The notes under the pieces are model-generated. The model did not search any database and was not told the DNA's origin. It was given only the letters and a program-made list of their open reading frames with translations. The position numbers and the translations under genes were made by a program. From positions 1 to 33,812 of the forward strand of contig JAPKBH010000018.1 in NCBI GenBank assembly GCA_028823445.1: 33,812 bases of DNA, written 5' to 3'. Shown here piece after piece: positions 17,490 to 25,647 of the stretch (position 1 is the stretch's first letter; each line of letters starts with the position of its first letter). The DNA is from Acidimicrobiales bacterium. GTDB lineage: Bacteria; Actinomycetota; Acidimicrobiia; Acidimicrobiales; MedAcidi-G1.

Positions 17490-18203
17490 TTAAAGTTCGC
17501 CTAAAACTGCGGAGCGCAACTCAACGCTGGGGTGGCCCGAAGCGTTCATTGCTGCGGTGGGGTCCAGCACCCAAAGGTTTACTGTGGTGGAGGACCCTTC
17601 AATGAATGAACCGGCGCTTCCGGCTTGTTCAAGGGCCAGCGCCAACCCGGGAGGGAAGCGGGTAAGCGTTACTCCCTTTTGGTCGGTGAGTAAAAACTGT
17701 TCTTCATTAACTTTGCTTGTTCCGCCGAGGGGGAAGGTGCACCAAAAGACTTCGCAAGTTTGGGTGGCCAGTTTCGTTTCGTCGCAGCGAGCCAGACTGT
17801 GGGCCAGTAGGCCTTCGAGTTCAACGAGCCCTAAAGTGTCGAGGGCGCCGGTGGTGATCACCATGGTTGATTCTTTTCGGTTGGAGGCCACGGCGACGTT
17901 TACTGATTTGTTTTCGAGGACCAAGAGTTCTGGTTGGTTTATGCCGTGGGTGAGGCAAAGCCCGTCGACAATGTTGTACAAGCGGGGAAAATCTTGCACG
18001 GAGGTGGGTTGGCCGCCCAGCAGGGTTTTTACTTTTCCGAGGGCCCGGTTTTCTAAAAATACGATGACCAATGACGCCACAACGATGCCAGCCAGCAAAG
18101 CTAACCAAGATGGCGCACCAGCCAAAAGAGCGGCCGAAACGGCAACTATGGCGGTGAGGGCAAAAATCAGCATGGCCGGGGGTCGGCGCAAATTATTAGT
18201 CAT
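17490..18203 (-). CDS. Membrane-anchored M48 (HtpX-like) homologue with a destroyed zinc motif; predicted pseudoprotease
   Basis: The 237-residue protein starts with two membrane helices (about 10-29 and 32-50). Residues 70-140 follow the M48 peptidase pattern: FPRLYNIVDGLCLTHGINQP, then the V-I-T-T-G-A-L-D-T-L strand and E-L-E-G-L-L-A-H. Where HtpX-like enzymes have HExxH, this protein has HSLAR (135-139). The catalytic Glu is Ser136 and the second zinc His is Arg139. The later Glu ligand of the E-F-x-A-D type motif also looks lost (LLTD). The codons AGT and CGC are clean and the frame is intact, so this is a diverged gene rather than a broken one. It probably acts as a structural or regulatory membrane protein. 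It sits 2 bases before the lipoprotein gene. Confidence 0.72.
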   Translation of the reverse strand: MTNNLRRPPAMLIFALTAIVAVSAALLAGAPSWLALLAGIVVASLVIVFLENRALGKVKTLLGGQPTSVQDFPRLYNIVDGLCLTHGINQPELLVLENKSVNVAVASNRKESTMVITTGALDTLGLVELEGLLAHSLARCDETKLATQTCEVFWCTFPLGGTSKVNEEQFLLTDQKGVTLTRFPPGLALALEQAGSAGSFIEGSSTTVNLWVLDPTAAMNASGHPSVELRSAVLGEL

Positions 18204-18246
18204 GAGTGGTTTTCCGAGTTTGTGTACGAGGGTGTCCCCGCATGAT

Positions 18247-18280
18247 ACGCCTTAGGTGAACCTTCGTGGCGGTCAGGCGT
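18247..18280. other. Imperfect hairpin at the 3' end of pimA
   Basis: Six-base arms ACGCCT (18247-18252) and AGGCGT (18275-18280) enclose an inner palindrome AGGT-GA-ACCT (18254-18263). It overlaps the pimA stop codon. There is no T-run, so a transcription terminator is not supported. It could be a weak pause or an RNA stability element. Confidence 0.35.
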
Positions 18281-19349
18281 CGTCTATTACTTCTTGATAA
18301 ACGGTGAGGTAGCGCTGAGCGAGCTGCTTCATGGAGAATTGGTGGGCTCGTTGCAGGCCGCTGGCTCGCAGTTGTGCGGCTCGTTGCGGGTCGTGCAGGG
18401 TTTTTTCGATGGCCGTGGCGAGGGCGGTGCTGTCGCCGGGCGGCACTAATACTGCGTGTTGTCCTTCTTGGGCTACTTTGGCGTAACCCGGTATGTCGCT
18501 GGCTACCACTGTGGTGTCACAGGCCATGCCTTCGAGCAGTACGACGCCGAAAGATTCGCCGCGCAGCGAGGGTGCGCAAAAAATGTCGGCGCCTTTCATG
18601 CGGGACAGTTTTTCTTCTTCGCTGATGCGTCCCAGCCATTTGATGCGTGCGTCTCCTGCTGAGCGGGCTTTGAGGGCTTCGGTTTGGGGGCCGTCGCTAG
18701 CTACCCAGAGGGTTATGTCGGCAGGCAGTTCGTTCATGGCGTCGAGCAATACGTCGAGGCCTTTTCGAGGCTCGTGGCGCCCCACAAAAAAGACGGTGGG
18801 GCCGGTGGTTTCCCAGGCTTGGGCGGCAGCGCAGCGGTCGGTTTCGACGCCGTTGAAAAGCACTTCGTATTGGTGCCCGAGGGAGTGCTGGGCCATTTCG
18901 GCGGCATCGTCGGATACGGCAAAACGGCGGTCGATGCGTCCGCTGAGCCAGCGCACCGGTCGCTTGAGTATGTCGTAGGCGCGGCTTCCTCCGGCGGCAT
19001 GAAAAGTGGCCACCATGGGGGCTTGGGCCATAAAGAGGGCGGTGGTGGTGGGGCCGGGAGCCATGGGTTCGTGGAGGTGCAAAATATCGAACTGGTTGTC
19101 GCGTAGGGCTTGAATGGTGCGTAGGGCGCAGGGTACGTCGGGGGCGATGGGCGCTACTGAGCCGTTGGCCGAGGTGGGCAGACTGTCGCCGAGGGGAATC
19201 ACCCCAGTGTCGGGTGGTGGTCCGTCGCAGGGGCCGAGCACTTGGGCGTGGTGGCCGGCGGCTCGGAGTTCTCGGGCCAAGCCGAGCACTTGGCCTTGTA
19301 CCCCGCCGGGCAGGGTCAGGCTGTAGGGGCTGATTACTCCGATGCGCAT
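18273..19349 (-). CDS. pimA: Phosphatidylinositol alpha-mannosyltransferase PimA (GT4)
   Basis: PimA transfers the first mannose from GDP-mannose to the inositol of phosphatidylinositol on the inner face of the membrane. The 358-residue GT-B protein has the glycine loop PYSLTLPGGVQ (8-18), His117 (VATFHAAGG, the place of the catalytic-region His in mycobacterial PimA), VGRHEPRKG (189-197) and the E-x7-E motif RGESFGVVLLEGMA (Glu265 and Glu273). These match the mycobacterial enzyme closely, including N-terminal MRIGVISPYS. The start is ATG. patA and pgsA lie immediately upstream, which supports the assignment over a generic GT4. Confidence 0.88.
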   Translation of the reverse strand: MRIGVISPYSLTLPGGVQGQVLGLARELRAAGHHAQVLGPCDGPPPDTGVIPLGDSLPTSANGSVAPIAPDVPCALRTIQALRDNQFDILHLHEPMAPGPTTTALFMAQAPMVATFHAAGGSRAYDILKRPVRWLSGRIDRRFAVSDDAAEMAQHSLGHQYEVLFNGVETDRCAAAQAWETTGPTVFFVGRHEPRKGLDVLLDAMNELPADITLWVASDGPQTEALKARSAGDARIKWLGRISEEEKLSRMKGADIFCAPSLRGESFGVVLLEGMACDTTVVASDIPGYAKVAQEGQHAVLVPPGDSTALATAIEKTLHDPQRAAQLRASGLQRAHQFSMKQLAQRYLTVYQEVIDDA

Positions 19350-19358
19350 GGTTTTACG

Positions 19359-20255
19359 TTACTGGCCGTCGGGCGCTAGGTGGTCCGAGGGCCAGTTTGG
19401 TTGCAGTAGGTGCCATTGTTGGGGGGCGGCGCTGATGAGTTCTTCGAGTCGGTGGGCCAGGTCTTGGGTGATGCGGGTGATGTCTTCTCGGAGTCGTCCT
19501 TGTCGTTCGACGTTGAGCGGGGGCTGTACTACGCCGTGGCATCCTTGGCCTTTTATGTAGATGGCGGTGGGGATTATGGCGGCACCGGTGCGCAGGGCCA
19601 GGGTGGCTGGTCCGGCGGGCAGTTGGGTGGTTTCGCCAAAGAATTCTACTTCTACGCCAGCCCCGCCGAGGTTGCGATCACACAGCAAACTGACGGATTT
19701 TCCGCTGCGTAGGAGGCTCATGACTTCGGTTCCGGCTTGAGGCCCGAGGGGGATGACGTTCATGCCCAGCGAGGCGCGGAATTGGCGGAACCATTCAAAG
19801 AGTTCGGGCGGTTCGAGGGGTTCGACTACTACGTTTACTGAGGCGCCGGCTACTTGGTTCATCCAGAAGGCTGCCCATTCCCAACCGCCGAGGTGGGGCA
19901 TGGCCACGATGGGTCCGGTGCCGCTGGCTAGGGCTTGTTCGATGTGGTGGTAGCCCTCTTGGGTGAACCCGTCTTGTATTTGTTGGGGGGTCATGCCGGG
20001 GAGGCGCAGGCTTTGAAACCAGTAGGTGGCGTAGGAGGCGAACACTTCGTCGATGGCGGTGTTGAGTTCTTTTCCAGATAACCGGGGGTTCATAGTGCGG
20101 CGCAAATGGCGGGCCACCATGGTGCGGCGGTCTTTGTTGCGGCGGCCTGCTAGGCGCCCGGCGCTTCGGGCCAGTTGCCCGCCGAGGCCTCGGGGTAGGG
20201 CTCGTGCGGCTACTCCCCCGGCTCGGTAGCCGGCGGCTACGGGTAGCACGCCCAT
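19359..20255 (-). CDS. patA: PIM acyltransferase PatA-like (LpxL/HtrB family)
   Basis: Membrane-associated acyltransferase predicted to add a fatty acid to the mannose of phosphatidylinositol mannoside. The 298-residue protein carries the H-x4-E active-site motif as His121-Glu126 in MPHLGGWEW, and the later LLCDRNLGGAGVEVEFFGE block (190-208) with conserved acidic residues. Family membership (LpxL/HtrB) is clear. The specific PatA role rests on its place between pgsA and pimA, the mycobacterial order Rv2612c-Rv2611c-Rv2610c (recalled). The ATG is 16 bases after the pgsA stop, and pimA follows 9 bases later. Confidence 0.88.
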   Translation of the reverse strand: MGVLPVAAGYRAGGVAARALPRGLGGQLARSAGRLAGRRNKDRRTMVARHLRRTMNPRLSGKELNTAIDEVFASYATYWFQSLRLPGMTPQQIQDGFTQEGYHHIEQALASGTGPIVAMPHLGGWEWAAFWMNQVAGASVNVVVEPLEPPELFEWFRQFRASLGMNVIPLGPQAGTEVMSLLRSGKSVSLLCDRNLGGAGVEVEFFGETTQLPAGPATLALRTGAAIIPTAIYIKGQGCHGVVQPPLNVERQGRLREDITRITQDLAHRLEELISAAPQQWHLLQPNWPSDHLAPDGQ

Positions 20256-20271
20256 GTTCAGAGTGCCGGGT

Positions 20272-20916
20272 TTAGTTGCGCTGGTCGCGGCGTTGTTGCC
20301 GGCGTTGGCTGCGTTCGCTTACCGGTACTTCTCGTTCGGCGCTGGCTTGTTTCCATACTTTGGCAAAGCGTTGGCCGGCGGTAAACAGGGTGAGGGCCAG
20401 CATGACCCACAGGGTGGCTAACAGTATTTCTGAGAACAGCAGGCCGATGCCCAGCACGATGAACCGCTCGGCGCGTTCCATGAGCCCGCCTTTGGCATCA
20501 AAGCCCAAGAGTTCGGCTTTGGCTCTTTGGTAGGAGATCAACATGGCGGCGGCCATGACTGCGACGGGCAGCATCATGATGTGCCCGGGTTGGGTTTCGG
20601 CGTAGTGCCAGGCCAAGCCGCCAAAGAGCAGAGCGTCGGTTAGGCGGTCGGAGACTGAGTCAAAAAAGGCGCCGCGTTTAGAGGCGGTTCCGGAGGCTTT
20701 GGCTACTGCGCCGTCGAGGGCGTCGGGTACTCCGGTTAAGACGAGAAACAGGAACCCGAAGCGCAGGTTGCCTAATCCGATGGCTACGGCGGCGGCTCCC
20801 GACATGAGGATGCCGATTACCGTGATGACGTCGGCGCTGATGCCGGTGCGGCGCAGGCTTTCGCCTATGGGGGTTAGCCCACGGTCTACGGCTCCTCGCC
20901 AGGTTCCATCTAACAT
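20272..20916 (-). CDS. pgsA: CDP-alcohol phosphatidyltransferase, probable phosphatidylinositol-phosphate synthase
   Basis: Integral membrane enzyme that condenses CDP-diacylglycerol with an alcohol phosphate; in this context inositol 1-phosphate is likely, giving the PI base for PimA. In 214 residues the CDP-alcohol motif is nearly complete: Asp65, Asp68, Gly69, Ala72, Gly82, Asp86 and Asp90. The usual Arg after Ala is Lys73 (DGAVAK). About five or six membrane helices are visible, and the C-terminus is a strongly basic tail (RSQRRQQRRDQRN). Position next to patA and pimA favours the inositol enzyme over PgsA for glycerol phosphate. The ATG lacks a clear ribosome site. Confidence 0.87.
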   Translation of the reverse strand: MLDGTWRGAVDRGLTPIGESLRRTGISADVITVIGILMSGAAAVAIGLGNLRFGFLFLVLTGVPDALDGAVAKASGTASKRGAFFDSVSDRLTDALLFGGLAWHYAETQPGHIMMLPVAVMAAAMLISYQRAKAELLGFDAKGGLMERAERFIVLGIGLLFSEILLATLWVMLALTLFTAGQRFAKVWKQASAEREVPVSERSQRRQQRRDQRN

Positions 20917-20955
20917 TGTTTTTTAGGCTAGCAGCGGCTTAGGGCCGGTGGCTGT

Positions 20956-21459
20956 TTAGCTTTCGTTGGCCCATTCTTCGGGGTTTTCTTCTACGTATTG
21001 GGCCACGATTTCGCCGTCTACGCCGTCGATAAATACCAGGCCGCGTTTTTCGGGTGGGGATTCGTTGGAATACAACAAGATGCGCCAGGTGGGTCGGCTT
21101 CGTAGGCCGCGCCAAGCCATTTGGGCTGAGGCGTGGCCGACGGGGAAACCTACGGCTCGGTTGGCGGCTACTAGGGCGTCGGCGTCATCAACTTTTAGGG
21201 TCCAGGCGCCTTGCAGGTGGTAGAGCCCAACTAAGGCTAGGGCGGCGCTTCCCAGGAGGAGCCCGTTGTTTACTAGCGGTGATCCGTCGGCCAGCAGTAC
21301 CCCACCTACGGTGATGGCGGCCAGTACGAGGTAAATAATCCCGGGGATGCGGCGCCGGTTGTTGTCGGGGAAAATGTAGGGGCCGACCAGTGCTGAGGGG
21401 TCGAGGTCGGCGGGCAGGGAGTCGCGTTGTTGGGCGTCGGTTTCGGCGGGTTGGTTCAC
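20956..21459 (-). CDS. Conserved-looking two-helix membrane protein of unknown function
   Basis: I do not recognise this family. With the GTG start at 21459 the protein has 167 residues. It has a polar N-terminus (about 1-37), two adjacent membrane helices (about 39-56 and 63-80) and an acidic C-terminal domain of about 85 residues ending NPEEWANES. The C-terminal part has an order of short hydrophobic strands (WRILLYS, RGLVFIDG) that looks folded. The frame is open to a TTG at 21543, but that would run 74 bases into comF and add a Pro-rich stretch, so I prefer the GTG 10 bases after the comF stop. It precedes pgsA by 39 bases and may belong to that membrane-lipid operon (inference). Confidence 0.7.
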   Translation of the reverse strand: MNQPAETDAQQRDSLPADLDPSALVGPYIFPDNNRRRIPGIIYLVLAAITVGGVLLADGSPLVNNGLLLGSAALALVGLYHLQGAWTLKVDDADALVAANRAVGFPVGHASAQMAWRGLRSRPTWRILLYSNESPPEKRGLVFIDGVDGEIVAQYVEENPEEWANES

Positions 21460-21469
21460 AAAACGGACT

Positions 21470-22156
21470 TTATCGGCTACGGGCGGTGAGGGGGCGGGGG
21501 CGCCGAGGTGTGTAGCGGGGCGGGGTGGCGGCCACCACCGCAACCGTTACTTGTTTTGCGCCGGCTCGCCGAAGAGCCCGGGCGGCGGTTCGTACCGAAG
21601 CACCGGTGGTGGTCACGTCGTCAATGAGCAACACTCGGGCGTCGGGGTTTATGGGTCGGGAGCGCAGCGTGGGTCCGGAGCGCCGTTGGGTAACCGTCAG
21701 GGTGTGTTGGGCTGGCCCGGGGGCGCGCAATAGCAACCGTCGGGCGGGCAGGTCGAGGTGGTGGGCTACTGAGCGGGCTAAGAGTTCTGCGTGGTCGGCG
21801 CCGCGTTGGGCGCGGTGGCGGGTTGAGGCCGGCACCCAGGTGACCATGGTGGCTAGTTGGGGCTGGTCGGCGCTTACCTGTTGGGCAAGGATTTGTTGGG
21901 CAAGGGCCTGGCCAAGGGCTTTTATGGGCGAACGCAGACCTTTATATTTGATGGCTTTTACTAAGTCGGCGGCCGGGCCTTGGTAGGAGGCCAGGGCGGT
22001 GAACCCGTTGAGGTCGGCGGCCGGCAAAAAGAGTGGCACGGGCCCGAGGCAGGCCAGGCAGTTGCTGCAGGGCCCGGCTTGACTCAGCGGGCAGTTGGCG
22101 CAACCGGTTTTGCGCAAGAGGTTGATGACCTTGACGGCCCACTGGTTCTGCTTCAT
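21470..22156 (-). CDS. comF: ComF-family phosphoribosyltransferase-like protein
   Basis: ComF proteins combine an N-terminal zinc ribbon with a type I phosphoribosyltransferase fold, and relatives are needed for DNA uptake or are linked to DNA repair. The 228-residue protein has cysteines 19, 22, 30, 33 and 36 for a zinc ribbon, the RHRAQRGADHAELLA helix (113-127) and the PRPP loop VLLIDDVTTTGAS (175-187). The C-terminal 25 residues are very basic (TPRRPRPLTARSR). No other competence gene lies in the window. The ATG start follows udk by 9 bases; the neighbours udk and ahcY fit a nucleotide-metabolism operon. Confidence 0.9.
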   Translation of the reverse strand: MKQNQWAVKVINLLRKTGCANCPLSQAGPCSNCLACLGPVPLFLPAADLNGFTALASYQGPAADLVKAIKYKGLRSPIKALGQALAQQILAQQVSADQPQLATMVTWVPASTRHRAQRGADHAELLARSVAHHLDLPARRLLLRAPGPAQHTLTVTQRRSGPTLRSRPINPDARVLLIDDVTTTGASVRTAARALRRAGAKQVTVAVVAATPPRYTPRRPRPLTARSR

Positions 22157-22165
22157 GGTTAAAAC

Positions 22166-22801
22166 TTAGTTGGGGGGTGTGACATCCTTGGGGGCGAGTT
22201 GCGCCACTATTTGCTCGACGGCTTTTTTCATGGCTCCGGTGCCTTCGACCACCACGTCGGCTTGGGCGGCGAAGGGTTCAACAAATTGGTCGTGCATGGG
22301 GGCCACGGTGGTGGTGAATTGTTTTTGGATACTTTCGGGGCTGCGGCCTCGTTCTTCTACATCGCGTTTTAGGCGCCGCTGGTAGCGCAGGTTTTGTGGG
22401 GCGGCCACGAACACTTTGAGCCCCAGTTGGTGGCGCACTTCGGGCACGGCGAAAAGCAGTATTCCTTCAGCGATTATTATTTCGTGGGGCTCAACCACCA
22501 ACACTTGAGTGCTGCGGGTGTGGGTGGCGAAGTCGTAAATAGGTACCTCTACGCTTTGGCCGTTGAGGAGTTGCGCTAAGTGTTCAAGGTAGAGCTCGTG
22601 TTCTAACGAGTCGGGGTGGTCGAAGTTGACTTGGGTGCGTTCCGGGTAGGGCCGGTCGGCCAGGTCTCGGTAATAGTTATCGAAAGGCAACACGGTGGCG
22701 GTACGGCCCTCTCGGGCCAAGGCTTTCACCAAGGCCCGAGTGAGGGTTGTTTTTCCCGCACCGCTGCCTCCAGCGATACCGCAAACCCCTGTTTCGTCCA
22801 A
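22166..22801 (-). CDS. udk: Uridine (cytidine) kinase
   Basis: Phosphorylates uridine or cytidine in pyrimidine salvage. The 211-residue P-loop kinase has GGSGAGKT (11-18), PFDNYYRD (39-46) with the catalytic Asp region, the NFDHPDSLE block (59-67) and the DVEERGRSPESI lid (about 147-158), all characteristic of Udk. The only start compatible with the family length is TTG at 22801, which lies 4 bases after the ahcY stop, so it is likely translated by coupling. No ribosome site is visible. It is closer to Udk than to phosphoribulokinase by length and by the YDF-x-T-H-x-R block (89-96). Confidence 0.94.
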   Translation of the reverse strand: MDETGVCGIAGGSGAGKTTLTRALVKALAREGRTATVLPFDNYYRDLADRPYPERTQVNFDHPDSLEHELYLEHLAQLLNGQSVEVPIYDFATHTRSTQVLVVEPHEIIIAEGILLFAVPEVRHQLGLKVFVAAPQNLRYQRRLKRDVEERGRSPESIQKQFTTTVAPMHDQFVEPFAAQADVVVEGTGAMKKAVEQIVAQLAPKDVTPPN

Positions 22802-22805
22802 GTTT

Positions 22806-24248
22806 TTAGTACCGGTAGTGGTCTGGCTTGAAGGGGCCGTCGACGTTTACACCCAGGTATTCGGCTTGGTCGTCGGTCATGGTGGTGAGCCGTACGCCGA
22901 GAGCATCGAGGTGCAGACGAGCTACTTTTTCGTCCAAAAGTTTAGGCAAGGTCACCACGTCTATTCCGTAGCTTTCGGCGTTGGCGTGTAACTCTATTTG
23001 GGCCAGAACCTGGTTAGAGAAGCTGGCTGACATAACGAAGCTGGGGTGCCCGGTGGCGTTGCCGAGGTTCAACAAGCGGCCTTCGGACAAAATGATTACC
23101 GAGTGGCCGTCGGGGAAAACGAACTCATCTACCTGTGGTTTGATGGTGATGCGTTGTACGTCGGAAAGTTTTTGCAACCCGGCCATGTCGATTTCGTTAT
23201 CGAAGTGCCCGATGTTGCCCACGATGGCTTGGTGCTTCATTTTTCCCATGTGTTCGGCGGTCAAAATGTCTTTGCAGCCGGTGGTGGTAATGAAGATGTC
23301 TGCTTTGTCGATGACCCGTTCGAGGGTGTTGACTTCGTAGCCTTGCATGGCCGCTTGGAGGGCACAGATGGGGTCAATTTCGGTGACGATGACCCGGGCG
23401 CCTTGGCCGCGGAGTGATTCTGCGCAGCCTTTGCCGACGTCGCCGAAGCCGCAAACTACAGCGACTTTGCCGCCGATCATGACGTCGGTGGCTCGGTTGA
23501 TGCCATCAATGAGTGAGTGGCGACATCCGTAGAGATTGTCGAATTTTGATTTGGTTACCGCATCGTTGACGTTGATGGCCGGGAAACGCAGTTCGCCGGC
23601 TTCTTTCATGCGGTAGAGGCGATGTACCCCGGTGGTGGTTTCCTCGGAGACGCCACGGATGCCGCTCATGATGGTGGTCCATCGGGTGGGGTCCTCGGCT
23701 AGGGATGCTCGCAGGGTGTCGAGCACGATGCCCCATTCTTCTGAGTCGTCGTCGGTGGTGGCGGGCACCATCCCTGCTGCTTCGTATTCAGCGCCTTTGT
23801 GCACCAACACGGTGGCGTCGCCGCCGTCGTCCAAAATAAGGTTGGGTCCGGCTCCGTCGGGCCATTGGAGTACTTGGGTGGTGGCCCACCAGTATTCTTC
23901 AAGGGTCTCGCCTTTCCAAGCGTAGACCGGTACCCCTTCGGGGTTTTCTGGGGTGCCGTGAGGGCCCACCAGCACGGCGGCTGCCGCATGGTCTTGGGTG
24001 GAGAAAATATTGCAGCTGGCCCAGCGCACTTGTGCGCCGAGGAAGACCAGGGTTTCAATGAGCACGGCCGTTTGAATGGTCATGTGCAGCGAACCGGTAA
24101 TGCGGGCTCCGGCGAGGGGTTGGGCATCTTCGTATTCGGCCCGTAGGGCCATGAGGCCGGGCATTTCGTTTTCGGCTAAGCGAATTTCGTGCCGGCCAAA
24201 GGTGTGCAGACTGATGTCAGCAATTTTGCTGTCTTCTAATAGGGACAT
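22806..24248 (-). CDS. ahcY: Adenosylhomocysteinase
   Basis: Hydrolyses S-adenosylhomocysteine to adenosine and homocysteine, clearing the product of SAM-dependent methylation. The 480-residue protein shows the N-terminal substrate domain ([16 protein letters not shown], 52-67; [13 protein letters not shown], 79-91), the Lys-rich loop AVTKSKFDN (230-238), the NAD loop GFGDVGKG (267-274) and the C-terminal tail DHYRY that closes the neighbouring subunit. Length with the internal insert is that of the long bacterial and plant type. The start is ATG with a strong AAGGAG (24254-24259) 5 bases upstream. The 92-base leader to manA holds a small GCGC-based hairpin but no convincing riboswitch. Confidence 0.97.
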   Translation of the reverse strand: MSLLEDSKIADISLHTFGRHEIRLAENEMPGLMALRAEYEDAQPLAGARITGSLHMTIQTAVLIETLVFLGAQVRWASCNIFSTQDHAAAAVLVGPHGTPENPEGVPVYAWKGETLEEYWWATTQVLQWPDGAGPNLILDDGGDATVLVHKGAEYEAAGMVPATTDDDSEEWGIVLDTLRASLAEDPTRWTTIMSGIRGVSEETTTGVHRLYRMKEAGELRFPAINVNDAVTKSKFDNLYGCRHSLIDGINRATDVMIGGKVAVVCGFGDVGKGCAESLRGQGARVIVTEIDPICALQAAMQGYEVNTLERVIDKADIFITTTGCKDILTAEHMGKMKHQAIVGNIGHFDNEIDMAGLQKLSDVQRITIKPQVDEFVFPDGHSVIILSEGRLLNLGNATGHPSFVMSASFSNQVLAQIELHANAESYGIDVVTLPKLLDEKVARLHLDALGVRLTTMTDDQAEYLGVNVDGPFKPDHYRY

Positions 24249-24335
24249 GACGACTCCTTATATTGTGCGCAGGTTTGCGCTGATTATTGGTTCTTGCGGG
24301 CCGGGGTCGTCTGACGCCAAATCATGCAGCCGAGG

Positions 24336-24357
24336 GCAGTCTAACCAGCGGGACTGC
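24336..24357. other. Small hairpin at the manA stop codon
   Basis: Arms GCAGTC (24336-24341) and GACTGC (24352-24357) flank a 10-base loop and overlap the manA stop (24341-24343). It stands at the start of the 92-base gap before ahcY. No T-run follows on the minus strand, so termination is only a possibility. Confidence 0.35.
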
Positions 24358-25393
24358 TTACCCGGAACGCTTCTCCATCGGTGGCCAGTTGGTAGGGGCC
24401 GTCGCTTTGGGGTACCCAGGCCACGTTGCCGGCGGTGAGGGCTAATTGTTGCCCGTTGACGGTCAGGGTGGTGGTACCGAAAGTAGCAACCACTAGGTCG
24501 CCGCTGCGTTGGGTGTCTACGGTCAGTTCGGTTTGTTGCAGGCGTTGCAGGGTGAATGCTTCGCCGGTTTGGTATTGGTACACGGGGTTGGCCGGGTTTT
24601 GCACTTGGGGGGTTTCGGCGGTTTCGATGATGGCCAGCAGGGTGGTCGGGTCAACTTTTTTGCTGGTGAATCCGGCTCGTACCACGTTGTCGCTGGGGCC
24701 CATAGTTTCAAGAGCTAAGCCGCCCAGGTAAGCGTGGAGCACTCCCGGGCTGAGGTAAAGGGCTTGGCCGGGTTGCAGTATGTGGTGTTCCATTAACGGA
24801 ACCAGCAGCAGTGCCGGGTCGGTTGGGTAAAAGGCCGCCAGGTCGAGGATGGCTTTGGCGAGGGGCTCGGTACGTTGCCTGCAGCGGGCAATGAGTGCGG
24901 CGGTTTCGGTTTTCCATGTGCTGGCCAGCACGGCCGCCACTGTTGCTTTGCACCCGTCGGGTTGGCTTAACAGGTTTTGCAGTTTATGGGGCAGTTCGTA
25001 GTCGGCGGCGTTTTTTTGTGCTTGGTTTGGGGGCTGAAACCCGCACAGCACTTCGAAAGGGGTGAGGGCGCAAACGATTTCTGGTTTGGCTTGCGGGTCG
25101 CCGAAGTTCAGCGAGGGGTCGGCGGCTTGGGCGGCGTTGGGGTGGGTTTGTAGCGAGAGCGGTTGGTCGGCGGCCAGGAACTTGACCAGGTAGGGCAAGG
25201 TTTCGTTGGCTTGAGAGACGGCGTCGGCCAGAGTTGTAGTGGCGTCGGTCGCCAGGGTGGTGGGCCCATCCGGGTGGGTGCCGAACCATTTTTCTGCTTC
25301 GGGGGTGGCGGCCGGCGGTCGATTTTCTAGGGCCGCCAGGGCGTGGGTTGACCCCCAGTGGTAGTGCTGAACAAAACCAGAGAGTAGTTCCAC
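24341..25393 (-). CDS. manA: Mannose-6-phosphate isomerase, class I
   Basis: Interconverts fructose 6-phosphate and mannose 6-phosphate, the entry to GDP-mannose. The 350-residue cupin enzyme has the N-terminal YHWGS (11-15), EKWFGTHP (34-41), the zinc ligands Gln82 and His84 (LSLQTHP), Glu105 (KPEIVCAL) and His220 (SPGVLHAYLGG), and the catalytic-site Arg239 (NVVRAGF). The start is GTG, positioned so that the family's usual N-terminal segment is kept; no ribosome site is seen. The Trm112-like gene and manB lie directly upstream, so mannose 6-phosphate can go on to mannose 1-phosphate. Mannose donors are needed by PimA further along. Confidence 0.95.
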   Translation of the reverse strand: MELLSGFVQHYHWGSTHALAALENRPPAATPEAEKWFGTHPDGPTTLATDATTTLADAVSQANETLPYLVKFLAADQPLSLQTHPNAAQAADPSLNFGDPQAKPEIVCALTPFEVLCGFQPPNQAQKNAADYELPHKLQNLLSQPDGCKATVAAVLASTWKTETAALIARCRQRTEPLAKAILDLAAFYPTDPALLLVPLMEHHILQPGQALYLSPGVLHAYLGGLALETMGPSDNVVRAGFTSKKVDPTTLLAIIETAETPQVQNPANPVYQYQTGEAFTLQRLQQTELTVDTQRSGDLVVATFGTTTLTVNGQQLALTAGNVAWVPQSDGPYQLATDGEAFRVSSPAG

Positions 25394-25403
25394 GGGGCCG
25401 AAG

Positions 25404-25640
25404 TTAGGCAGTGAAGGTGGGGGCTAAGCCTTCGTCGGCTACACGGGCCATAAGCCGGGTGTGTTCGGCGTCGTCTATGTCTTGGGCTTCGTCAACCAGC
25501 ATGACCGGTATGTCTTGGCGTATTTCGTAGCGGCGTTGCAGGCGATTGTTGTAGAGGGTGTCTTCGTCGGCGAAGTAGTAGAGCGGCCCTTTGTCTTGGG
25601 GGCAAGCCAGAATTTCTAAGAGTCGAGCGTCGAGGGTCAT
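25404..25640 (-). CDS. Trm112-like small protein (UPF0434/YcaR type)
   Basis: The 78-residue protein begins LDARLLEILACPQDKGPL, the typical opening of Trm112/UPF0434 proteins. In eukaryotes and archaea Trm112 activates methyltransferases; the bacterial role is not settled. The usual second cysteine of the CPxC pair is absent (CPQD), so zinc binding by this pair is unlikely. The region RYEIRQDIPVML (36-47) matches the family's Y-P-I-x-x-G-I-P-x-M-L block. The ATG has AGGA 6 bases upstream. It is set between manB and manA with 7- and 10-base gaps. Confidence 0.88.
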   Translation of the reverse strand: MTLDARLLEILACPQDKGPLYYFADEDTLYNNRLQRRYEIRQDIPVMLVDEAQDIDDAEHTRLMARVADEGLAPTFTA

Positions 25641-25647
25641 GGGGTTC

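Noticed and set aside
24249-24340. Possible SAH or SAM riboswitch upstream of ahcY
   Set aside because: The leader has a strong ribosome site and small hairpins, but I could not match the conserved core of the SAH riboswitch (the GAGGAGCGCUGC-type element). A covariance-model search would settle it.
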